Below are positions 23,981 through 34,293 of a stretch of 64,000 nt of DNA, piece after piece. Positions within the stretch are counted from its first letter, which is position 1. Each line of letters begins with the position of its first letter. The stretch comes from Tubiluchus corallicola (lineage: Eukaryota > Priapulida > Priapulimorpha > Priapulimorphida > Tubiluchidae). Both the position numbers and the translations under genes were made by a program. The stretch spans positions 142,965 to 206,964 of the forward strand of contig JAQGDQ010000410.1 of assembly GCA_030141605.1 (NCBI GenBank). Reading direction: 5' to 3'. Below the pieces are notes generated by a model. It was not told where the DNA came from. It worked only from the letters and a program-made list of their open reading frames with translations, and made no database searches.

Positions 23981-26900
23981 TTATGTGGGGGTAGGAGATT
24001 TGGATTTAGGTGTTGGAGACCTTGACCGCGAGGAGGCAGGTGTACGTTCTCGACGCGGTGACCTGCTGTTGGATCTGCTACGATGACGTCGACGATCTTG
24101 TGATCTGGATCTAGACCTCGACTTAGATCGTGATCTTGAGTAGCTGAAAAACAACAAACAGAAATTTGGTATAAGCAACAAATGAATCTTCACTTTCAAA
24201 CGCAGTTTATTTTCATTAGCCAGAGGTACTAAATGCAGTCACGGCATTACTAAATCTGAAGGTAAATTTGAGCAGCTCTAAGAGTTATTAATAAGCTCTT
24301 TATAAGCTTACAATTGCAGTTTAAATACAGGTATTTAAATAAGCCATTGTTTAACACAATTTGCAAAATTTTTTCAAGTACATCTATAAAACATAAAATG
24401 CATAAGTTTAAGTAAACAACTTTTTTCATTAAAAAGATAAGGTCTTTAATCATAAATTCTGATTTGAACATCAAAAAGACTTGCAAACATACAATAGTGC
24501 TGTTATAAATGCTTGGAATTTATTTAGGACAACATTAAATATAGGAAAAGAAAATATCCACCAAAAAGACATATTAACAAATCTTACTTTCCACGCAAAA
24601 TGTCTTCTTTAAGTATCAATTCAATGAGAAAGTGTGGACAACCTAAGTATAGGTTGTATAGCAAAGTGCAAAATAGTTATTTATGGTCTGCAGCAAACAA
24701 ATGTGCTACACTCGGTATGCTCTACGCTTTGGACTACTATATTACATAAATAATAGTAGCTTACCGCCTACGAGGAGAGCGTCTTGGAGGTCTGCGATCT
24801 CTGTACCGATCACGATCATCGGGTCTACCATAACGAGCCATTTGTACCCTCAACTCCCTACCATCCATGACACGACCATCCATAGAATCAATTGCATCTT
24901 CTGCATCACGACGATCATAATATCTAAAATAAAATGCTTCATAAATATCATTGACAGATAGAAAACAATTCTTTCACAAAACTTGGCAGACATAGATTGA
25001 CAGGTAGAAAATAATTTACAATTTTTTAAAACAGTGCATTACTACTAGAGGTGAGCATCAAACATTCCAGTTTGAACGTTCGAATCGAAATTGGATGTTC
25101 GAATTAGATTCAAACGAGTTTTTTTAGTTCGAATTTGATTTGAACCCATTAATTTAGCTACATTAATTATTAGCAAATTAGCAAAATTTAGCTACAGCTT
25201 CTGTGCAGAATTTTTAACGAACTAATAGTGGTTTTACTGCAAAAAAATGCATGATCTTTATAAGACCACTTTTTACTAGTGGTTCGAAAATTTAAATTTT
25301 CTTGGTGTCTCTATGAAAATTTCTTGCTTTTAACCTGGTTTATTTTCTTTCTACCTCTGTTGACTTTTTTTATAAACTGTGTTAATCATTAGAACACATT
25401 TCTAATACCAGTGTTTGCTCGAAACCCATCCTGGCAGTTTAGAAAAATCATCTAAAGGATACAAAACCTGCCTGCTTCAAAGTAGATAATTACCTGCAAG
25501 TTTTAACAGGAATTGGCAACGTAAAATTACACGACAAAAGTCTCCACATTTACACTCATATCAATACGTGAAATTAATAATGCAGCCTTCTTATTTTAAC
25601 TGACACCCTAGTAGACACTTGCTGTCAAAATTCACTACTGACTAGCGTGATACAAAAAAGCGGGTTTGTTTCTTTATAAACTTACGCGTTTTGCTTCGAA
25701 CATTGAAACATTTCAAATTAGGCGCTGCACAGACATCTTGTGAAAAACGAAAAATCGGGGAAGAAAGCAAAAGCGATGTCCTGTAAGAAACGACATTGTG
25801 CATGTGTGACTCTCGCTGTACTTACATGTAGGCAAAATCAAGTAGTACGAAGATGAGACTGGTGTACTCGCATTTTGCTATTTTAGTCTTAAGCTCAAAA
25901 CATAGGTTTGTCCAAATTTAATTGAATGCACTATATTTTATAGATGAAACAAATATTAATAACGAAGTACAACGTGTAAAAGTTTTAGCATGACACTTCT
26001 GCTTTATAAATGCCTGCATTCTTTTCAAATGTGCAAATGAGATTTCAGAGAAAAAAAGCTTAAATCTTTAAGTCAGGAAAATATTCTCAAAGTCTACAGT
26101 TTGACTGCCATTATATGACGTACATATAAGTTTTTTGTGCATTCGAGCTCCTTTATTCTACGTGTACCTGTCCACGCAGACTTTATTTCTCACCATGTCT
26201 AGCACGATAGAGGGGCGATTCTATTTGTAGCAAAAAAGGATGTTCTTGTCTATCATTACTGAGGTCCATTTTTAGTTTGAAGTAACGTGTAAAAAATTGG
26301 GAGAAATATTAAAAAATGTAAAGAAAGGGAGATTACTGCATTAAAATCGGGGAGTAATTTAAATTGGTACGGTTGAAATGTCTTACTGCTAACCTACACT
26401 AAATATAGTTTTCATGAACTTTAGCTAGAAAGGTTAATTATTACCTTACTTCCTGAGTATCTAACCCATAATAGTGGTTAGCAGCGTACTTGCAGCATGA
26501 TTTAATTCGCGGAAGTACTCGGCACACCTATTTGTCATACAGTCTACACACAGTTTAAATAATACTAGTACAGCGTCATCATAGTGCTCTGTATAACCGT
26601 TCTGTTCCATGTTTCCAATGCTCTGCTTGCTGGGGCCGCTGGTTATTTACTGTGCTGCAGCTGTTAACTGCCTCTTCCTTACGTGACGTCACAGCACTGA
26701 GTGTCACAGCGGGCGGTAATAGTTGTGACAGTACCAATGGCGCTTAAGTTAAGTTAGCATATCACATAAAAGCATGCATCAAAACTGTTTTAAAAATTAC
26801 GAAATATGTAATTCCGCCGCTGTAAAACAAAATAACAAAAATATTGTCATACTCATACTCATAGGAACTTTAAGTGGTTCATACTGAATTAGTACCTAGC

Positions 26901-27133
26901 AGGCATGTCAAAAAGTTTGTAAAAGCCTAATAAACTGCTATATACCTTATAAAAGCAAAACCACGGCTGTCCCTTGTAAAGCGATCTCTTGGAATATAAA
27001 TATCGCCGATGTCACCATACTTCGAAAAAGCGCGACGTAAATCATCAGGCGTCGTTCTGTAGGTTAAGTTATCAACCTTAAGAGAAATCATTCCCTCCAC
27101 ATCAGGAGGTGGTCCGCGCCCACCGTAACTCAT
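23981..27133 (-). CDS. SRSF2: SR splicing factor SRSF2 (SC35-like), 3 exons
   Basis: The exons are 27133-26946, 24923-24765 and 24143-23981, joined by GT-AG introns in phases 2 and 2, giving 169 codons plus stop. The N-terminus [18 protein letters not shown] leads into an RRM at about residues 16-93, with RNP2 LKVDNL (18-23) and RNP1 RGFAFIRY (57-64). The first intron cuts between R and YY of RNP1. A short linker with [10 protein letters not shown] and an RS domain ([14 protein letters not shown]...) follow, ending SPTPT. SRSF2 binds exonic enhancers and promotes spliceosome assembly in nuclear speckles. The tail is shorter than in the vertebrate protein (about 221 aa). Introns are 2022 and 621 nt. 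I could not judge whether there are poison exons. Confidence 0.95.
24924..26945 (-). other. SRSF2 intron 1
   Basis: Intron of 2022 nt with donor AAG|GTATAT and acceptor TTTTTAG. It contains a cluster of TTCGAA-like palindromes at about 25068-25150 and a GC-richer patch with TGACGTCA at 26684-26691. Confidence 0.85.
26684..26691. promoter_or_regulatory. CRE-type palindrome TGACGTCA
   Basis: Consensus ATF/CREB octamer within ACGTGACGTCACAG, in SRSF2 intron 1 about 250 nt downstream of exon 1. Function is inferred from sequence only. Confidence 0.4.
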
Positions 27134-27943
27134 ATTACTCTTTTTTCACTCACTAGCAAGTATTAAAAAATTACAAAGCTTTGCCTCTCTTTACCGACTT
27201 TTCACACAAGCAGTAAACCTCGAATGAGGTTGATGGAACAACAAACCGCAAAACGCCCGACTTTGAAATTAAAGCGAAAGGGACAGTGCAGCCAAAGTAT
27301 ACAAAAACAAAGCAGGGAAAGTTACTGCCAGCAGTTCGCGCAGTTAGTTTCATCCTAGCGGCACAGCAGTACGGACTGTTAGCTGTTATATTTTTAATAT
27401 TATTTAAAGCAAGCATAAGGCATTAAGAATAATTAGTAGTTAAAATGAAAACTATTATAATCATATCTCATAAAAATTAATAGGCTTATTTACAAAAGAA
27501 GTTAAGTAAGTTGATCATAAAGAAAGTTTGCAAATACCTGGCTTATATAGTATTCTATTTCTGGAGAAATATTTTTTCTAAAAACATTCCTATTTAATAT
27601 GTTCTTATCAGGAAATATAACTTGAAGAAATATTAGGCCTGACTTTCATGTGTAATACCTTTCATAGAAAAAACATCGATTTTTTTCAGAAGAGCAATTA
27701 ATTTTTCCAGAACAAAACTTAATCTAAGCATCTACATGTTTTGTTAATTCCAAGTTAAAAGATGTTTAAAAAGCATATAATCATACATTGGCCTTTGTTA
27801 TGAGTTGGAGTTGGTTATAAAATCACGTTGAATAAACGGAGAGGAATTTATGACATCACTCCTCTTTTTTATTATCAGTGAACAAAAAATAACAAAACGA
27901 AACATCAGGGCTGTCATCCTAAGCAGCCGGCATTACTTCCACC
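27134..27943. other. SRSF2 upstream region
   Basis: Holds the SRSF2 5' UTR and promoter. An open minus-strand frame at 27171-27416 has no family signature. A minus-strand AATAAA (27868-27873) could end the transcript suggested at 27850-31246. Confidence 0.4.
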
Positions 27944-28673
27944 TCTATAACAACCAAATAACTAGGTCAAAATCGAGTTACGGAATCAGGTGAGAAGCCA
28001 ACCTGGCGCATAAATTAGTATCGGCAGGCGTGTCATAACGCTTTATATATCATGTGTAGACGTCACTTATATTTAGCCTATTTTTTTCAAGATTCGGTTA
28101 GGCTTACGTCAAAATAAGTGTTCATTAAATACAGTTTGTTTACGTGTAAAAAATGTACTTGTACCTGTGGCTAAATCCACTGACAAGTCTTAATAAATAT
28201 TATTTATTGATGGGCTTAAATTAATTGATTTTATACAGGCCTAGATGCTAAGGGCAATCATTTTATATAGTTATATATATAGGCTCCGCTTCATAGAATC
28301 TTTGTATGTAATAATGATTGCATGTAATAGAATCATACATGTATGTGAGTCTGTGTGCATGGGTGTATCAAGACGCTACGACGCCCTAGGCTGACAGTTC
28401 AGTCCTACTTATTTCTACTACTGTAATTATTATTTATATATGAAGCACCGTATGCAATTACTTGTTGTGTGCATGCGTGCGTGTACGACTTATTTATATA
28501 CAAACCTACAACATAATATATGTGTAACTATATAGATTAATTGCAGGGCACGTAAATGGGTGCAATTTTTAATGTGCCAAATTAAATTTGGAATAAATCC
28601 ATTATTCCACCTCGCATTGGAATAAAACGACCAAGAAACAAATGGCAGAACCTTCAACAAAAGGAAAAGAAGG

Positions 28674-28797
28674 ATCTCTCTCTCTGTCTCTGTCTCTCTC
28701 TCTTTCTCGGTCTTTTTCTCTCTCCTCCCTCCCTTTCACTGTCTCTTCCTTTCCCTCTTTCTCGCTCTCTCTCTCCATCCCTCTCTCCTTCTCCCTA
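28674..28797. repeat. TC-rich microsatellite
   Basis: Interrupted (TC)n tract of about 120 bp, pyrimidine-rich on the plus strand. Confidence 0.9.
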
Positions 28798-29944
28798 AGA
28801 GAGGGAGGAAGAGAAAAATCAATAAATCAATAAAGAATGCTTTACTTTTTTACATAGTAGGCAGCCCATCATGCAGTCAGCTAGCCTCTTTCCTCAGGAA
28901 GAACAATAAGATTTTACTTACAAGAAAACTGAAGAAGTATTTGCAAGTACATAATACAAACTTATTGCAATTTTTTCCCTTTTCATTAATTGTTTTCAGT
29001 TTTTCTAAAATAATAATTGCTTTTAATTGAGATATTCCTCTTTTATTAAAAACGCAAAAGTGATTTTAGCTTATCGAAATTGCGCGAATACCAACATTAT
29101 TGGTGAACTGAAGAATATAGTCAATGTGCGGCTCAAAACTTTTTAATCATCCGCCGTTTGATGCCGCAAGCATAGCCGCTAATCGCAAAAACGAAATACG
29201 TAACAATAGCCGATTTTCGTCACTTCCTCTTTTTACACTTTGGTGCAGCAATGCAATTAGCGGTCTTTCAGTAGAACAAAATCATCCTAACCAAGTCCAA
29301 GGAGAACTAACATCTAAATAGTATAGAAATCTTGCACTGTAATTGCAAAAAAGCATACGTAACATATTTATCCTTTACAGTTGTTCAGATTTACATTTAG
29401 ATTAATAATGGTACGTTAGCCGAGCTTTATAAAAAAAATGATTAAAATCACAAGTAGGCATTCCTAAAATATATAGGGTCTGCAAAGAAAGGCTACCTGT
29501 TTCAAACACGATACAGTTCCCAATACAGCCTAAATTAAATAATCCTCAGCATAATGGTCAAACTATGGAACAGCCTCCTTATCATACATAAAATTGGTTT
29601 ATGAACCCCTAACTGCTTAGCAGGAAGAAAAATATCGTATGTGTCTAGTATGAGACAATCAATTCATCATAATAGGATATACATGTCATCGTTTGACTCA
29701 ATAAATAAGTAATCGGTTTGCCCAACGTGAGACATATTTGTTTATGATCATATTGAATTTGCATCATTTCAGATGTATATGAGGCATGCTTTAGTTTTCT
29801 GTTATATGCACGTTAAGTTATTACCTTTCATATAACATAAGGAATTATATTCATCTGTGTTCAACATTTAACTTCATTAAGATTTAGATTCAGAATCAAT
29901 TTTATTTCTTGGTTATTTCTTGTTATCGTATAATAAGAAAAAAT

Positions 29945-30262
29945 CATTCTTATTCTTATTCTTATTCTTATTCTTATTCTTATTCTTATTCTTATTCTTA
30001 TTCTTATTCTTATTCTTATTCTTATTCTTATTCTTATTCTTATTCTTATTCTTATTCTTATTCTTATTCTTAGTCTTATTCTTATTCTTATTCTTATTCT
30101 TATTCTTATTCTTATTCTTATTCTTATTCTTATTCTTATTCTTATTCTTATTCTTATTCTTATTCTTATTCTTATTCTTATTCTTATTCTTATTCTTACT
30201 CCTACTCTTATTCTTATTCTTACTCCTACTCTTATTCCTATTCTTTTTCTTATTCTTATTTG
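29945..30262. repeat. (TTCTTA)n hexanucleotide array
   Basis: About 50 tandem hexamers, nearly perfect for the first 240 bp, with a few TAGTCT/CTCCTA variants toward the right. Period 6 and absence of stops make both strands open as LF or NK repeats; these are not genes. Confidence 0.97.
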
Positions 30263-31246
30263 TATTTTTACTCGTAATTATCATAAGAATTAAAAATAAT
30301 TATTATTATTGATAATGGCACTTAATTCATCCTGATTCTAAACACTCAGGCATAATTAATCAGGTGACCTGCAAAGTCACGTATTTATAATTTTTGAAAA
30401 AATCCGATGTATAATTTATTTAAGTTATACTAAAATACAGATCTCAAGGAGGTCTTTACATTGAAAAGCAGGGTATTTGAAATTGAATGCATTGTCTTAT
30501 TAATTTTGTGAATTTGTGTAGTTAAACATAAATTAATATGATTCTGTTTTTGAAAGAAAATCTCCTAACGTTGCTATTAATATTATCATCACTGTCATCA
30601 TTATCATAATCATCTGAACTTATTATCACAGTAGCAGCAGCACCATTGATCACAATTCATGTCACTATCATCAGCGGCAGCGTGTCTTCATCACTACATT
30701 TTTAATAAAGAAGTTGGAGATTTTGCCAAGTTAGTTTTTAGATGTTTAGCATTTGAATAGCCTTTTGAACTTTTTTTATTTAAATTAAAATATTAGCTAT
30801 GTCAAACTTTGATTTATTTTTGACTGTTTTAACTGCTTCAAGCTTTTACTCTTCTTGAAACTTTCAAAAGTTGCAAGTTTCTAATTCACGTGACGTGAGC
30901 AAAATTAAAAATTAAAGGGTGGCATGGTCTTTGGCTGCTATAATAATTTACAGCCGTAGTTACATATCTACAAAACAAATTTGCAAACTAACCTAACGTA
31001 ATATTAGTGAAAGTTGCAAAATATGCTATCTTTGCTTTCATTATTCTGTAACATCGCTCAGACTTCATATTACTTCTCAAAAAGGTTTAAAGGCATATAT
31101 AACCCTAATAGACATTGAACTTTTTTAACAATTATTATATCTACACAAATAATTCATAGTCATTACTAAATAAAAGAATTTATAAATTAAATAACTTACC
31201 TTTTGTGGCAAATTTCGAAAGCGTGCAATGTCGTAAAGATCGCCAT

Positions 31247-31883
31247 GTTTCGCGTCCCTAGCGCGAGCGAGCAAGAATGACGTACGTAGTACAGGAAGCG
31301 TCTTTGGTTACCAATGTTTGTTTACCGATCTTTGGTGAACTCGTGACTGTACTCATTACATCACTGGTCTCGCGTAACGAAAAATAGCAGTTCTTCAAAT
31401 TTAATACCGCTAGTGATAAAAAAAATCAAAAGAAACAAGTTGTACAGTAAGTTTATAATAAAATAAATCGAATATTCGTAATGAGAGTAATATTTAAGTT
31501 GTATAAGCTTATATTACAGTGAATATTTAGCTTGATTTTAAAATAAGTGAAACATTATTCCTAAGCACTTGAAAACAAACAAAAAGAAGGTGTTGATTGT
31601 AAAACAAAAATGGTAGTTTTTCTCAAAACTTGTTTACTTTTAGGTACATGACTTTGCGGGTCACCGCCCCAATTTACTTCTTTGCAGTGCATAATAGTTA
31701 CTGTGAAACATACATAAGACCTTTTGTTACAGACATACAAAAATGGTGGTACAAAAATGCGTAACCCAACAGAACAATTTATTACATCGAAGTATTGCTG
31801 GAACAATAAAGAATCTGCTGTTGCTGCTGCTGTTACTGCTGCCATTGCCATTGTTGTTGTTGTTGTTGCTGCTGCTGCTGTTT

Positions 31884-31969
<86 letters not shown>

Positions 31970-32414
31970 GCTGTTGTTGTTGTTGCTGTCATTGTTGTTG
32001 CTAACTCAAGATTAAACTTAAACTTAAGATTTCTTAAACCCGTAAAAGCATAAAATTAGGCATATTTTCAAATTTCGCACATCACGTAAAAATGCCCACA
32101 TCGTTTTGAAATAATCCTAAATATTAATTCTAAATTATTTTAAAAAATAATCCTATTTACTTTTTCTTTACTCTTAACGCCTTTAGAAATAGAAGCAAGC
32201 TTAAAAATAGACTACCCTGAAATTCTTCTTGGTTTGTACTTTGTCAGTGCTACCAAGGTTCAACAGCTTTGTGCTAATGACCTAGAAAACCTGCCAGACA
32301 TTAAATTCAAACGCTCTGTTCATACTACAGGCCTATAAGTCTTGACAGATTTACAGAACTATGCAGCGACTGTAGTTCGTGGCACACTGTTAACAGTGTT
32401 TGTTAAAAAATACA
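31247..32414. other. Divergent intergenic region upstream of ethanolamine kinase
   Basis: Contains a CpG-rich patch at 31240-31290, the (TTG)n array, and AT-rich sequence. It presumably carries the promoter of the kinase gene. No coding exon seen. Confidence 0.4.
31829..31999. repeat. (TTG)n trinucleotide array
   Basis: About 170 bp of GTT/TTG units with GCT interruptions at both ends. It lies about 420 bp upstream of the ethanolamine kinase ATG. Open frames across it are repeat artefacts. Confidence 0.95.
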
Positions 32415-32444
32415 ATGAAATATGGCGGAACACTCGACAGATGA
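32415..32444 (+). promoter_or_regulatory. Upstream ORF overlapping kinase start
   Basis: An ATG 7 nt upstream of the kinase ATG opens a nine-codon frame (MKYGGTLDR) that ends inside the kinase CDS. If the transcript starts upstream, ribosomes meet this ATG first. The kinase ATG has the better context (TATGG). Confidence 0.5.
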
Positions 32445-33510
32445 AGATTACGAATTACTAGATGTGAATATAGACAGTGATGAGTACAAGAATGGAGCTG
32501 TTCTTGTAGTTGAAGCAGTAAAACCAAGATGGGATAAGCGTAAACTGAATTTTCACGTTTTTACAGATGGAATAACAAACAAAATTGTGGGTGTGTACAC
32601 TGACGACTTCAACGACATGATATTGCTTAGGATTTTTGGCGAGAAAACTGAAGAATTTATAGACAGAGAGGCAGAACTACGAATTATGTTGTTACTGCAT
32701 AGGAATGCACTATCTCCTCCAGTTTATGCAAAATTTAACAACGGCGTGTGCTGTGGCTTCGCGCCAGGGCGATGCGTTACAAAGAACTCTGTCCGATTAG
32801 AACCAGTGAACAAGTTAATAGCAGCCACATTGGCACGACTGCACTGTATTGAAGAAGGAGAAAACATAAAGAAGGAACCAATAGTCTATCAACGCTGCAA
32901 GGCATGGCTAGAGTTAGTGCCAGACCATTTTTCGGATCCCGGTAATAATGATAAATACTACAGATGTATACCTAGAAAAGACGTTCTTGCACATGAGCTG
33001 GCCGAACTTGAAGCAAAACTAACAAAACTTGAATCGCCGATTGTTTTTTGTCACAACGACCTCCTGCTCAATAATATTGTTTATGACAAAGACAGAGGCA
33101 CTGTGACATTCATAGACTACGAGTATGCGGGTTATAACAACCAGGCTTTTGATATAGCCATTCACTTTCTAGAATATGCTGGGGTTGAAGAAATGGATTT
33201 TTCTCTTTATCCGGACAAATGTTATCAAATGGAATGGCTTAAAGAATACTTAATCCACTGGCAGCAATTACAGAAAGCTAGTGACCAAGTCTCACCATCA
33301 GTCATAACGCAGCAAGATGTTGAAAAATTGTACCGTCAAGCAAATAAGTTTGTACCGTTAGCTCTCTTCTTCACAGGACTTTGGGGATTACTGCAAGTAG
33401 AGAAGTCTCTCATAGATTTCGATTTTTTACAATATTCAATTGAAAGATTTCGCGAATACTTCACGAAGAAGAATCAGTTTCTTTACCATTCCGGCCCGAC
33501 AGTAAAATAA
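32422..33510 (+). CDS. ETNK: Ethanolamine kinase (intronless)
   Basis: A 362-aa, single-exon protein covering the full family length. FTDGITNK (47-54) matches the nucleotide-binding loop of choline/ethanolamine kinases. FNNGVCCGF lies near 105. The Brenner motif HNDLLLNN (211-218) supplies the catalytic D213 and N218, and DYEYAG (232-237) supplies the metal-binding aspartate. These enzymes phosphorylate ethanolamine with ATP, the first step of the CDP-ethanolamine (Kennedy) route to phosphatidylethanolamine. Sequence favours ETNK over choline kinase. Oddities: the usual GNHFNE-type string after the DYE motif reads AIHFLEY (246-252), losing the conserved N. The gene has no introns although animal ETNK genes usually do, so it may be an expressed retrocopy. 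An AATAAA overlaps the stop (33509-33514). Confidence 0.93.
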   Translation: MAEHSTDEDYELLDVNIDSDEYKNGAVLVVEAVKPRWDKRKLNFHVFTDGITNKIVGVYTDDFNDMILLRIFGEKTEEFIDREAELRIMLLLHRNALSPPVYAKFNNGVCCGFAPGRCVTKNSVRLEPVNKLIAATLARLHCIEEGENIKKEPIVYQRCKAWLELVPDHFSDPGNNDKYYRCIPRKDVLAHELAELEAKLTKLESPIVFCHNDLLLNNIVYDKDRGTVTFIDYEYAGYNNQAFDIAIHFLEYAGVEEMDFSLYPDKCYQMEWLKEYLIHWQQLQKASDQVSPSVITQQDVEKLYRQANKFVPLALFFTGLWGLLQVEKSLIDFDFLQYSIERFREYFTKKNQFLYHSGPTVK

Positions 33511-34293
33511 TAAAAACAATGCCAAAAACCTTAGCTGGAAAGACAAAGCTTCGAGTTAAGGACAATTTCGTTATTATAACAAACCATGTGCTCTGTGTGC
33601 AAGGCCAAGTTGAAGAGGCTGATTAGCGCCTAAGACAATTAAATCAAATGATTAGTTGTCGATAATAATAATATGCTTGTGCCTTAAAGTAGTTACCACT
33701 TTGGACGCATATAAAACAATGCTTGAATGTTCGCCTACTTTGAACGTTTGACATAGCATTTCGTTTTGTGGTTTCACATTTAATATGTCATCTTAAGATA
33801 GCGCTTTAATTTATCATTGTGTTTTGCACTACTATCGTTTTCGTTTTTATAATACTTATTCAACAGAAATTGTCGTGTGTGTGCATCAAGGATGGGAAAA
33901 TCTGCCGCCATCCTGTTCTAACATAACTTTATCGCATTGTTAGTGCCACCTTCTTAAGCGACATTGCCCAACAGCCTTACTAATGAGCTAAAGGAGAAAA
34001 TATATTTTCTGAGACAGCAATTATTTGTATTCCTGCTCTACTATTGCGACACAGGCAAAAAGCAATATCTCTACTTTTTTAATGACAAGGGAAATAATTG
34101 CAGTTGACAGCTTGACACTATAAGTTTTGTAGAACACGTGATCCAATGATCGGCTTAAATAATAAGGAAATTGTATTTTAAGATTCGTTTACTTAAATAT
34201 TTAAAATAACATGTTCAAGTTAGCGTAAAATTTTTTACATTACACATGTATCTATCTCGAGCAATACATCTCTCAATGTATATAACAAATCTG
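33511..34293. other. Convergent intergenic region
   Basis: 3' flanks of the ethanolamine kinase (plus) and RasGEF gene A (minus). AT-rich, with no gene or distinctive repeat seen. Confidence 0.5.

Larger units (their letters stand above)
27850..31246 (-). other. Possible small spliced transcript
   Basis: A minus-strand ATG at 31246 in a good context (AAACATGG) opens 15 codons, then a near-ideal donor AAAAG|GTAAGT at 31200/31199. The nearest acceptor I could fit with a poly(A) signal behind it is TTGTTATAG at 27945, followed by AATAAA at 27868-27873. Joined, they would encode only about 25 residues, so a non-coding RNA or missing middle exons are as likely. The 5' end sits in a CpG-rich patch that is divergent from the ethanolamine kinase gene. 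I recognise no protein. The donor is the solid part and the rest is inference. Confidence 0.2.

Noticed and set aside
29945-30262. Interstitial telomere
   Set aside because: The unit is TTCTTA, not TTAGGG or a known metazoan telomere variant.
29913-30312. NK-repeat and LF-repeat open frames on opposite strands
   Set aside because: Produced by the (TTCTTA)n array, where neither strand contains stops.
31561-32053. Poly-T, poly-V and poly-L open frames
   Set aside because: Translations of the (TTG)n array.
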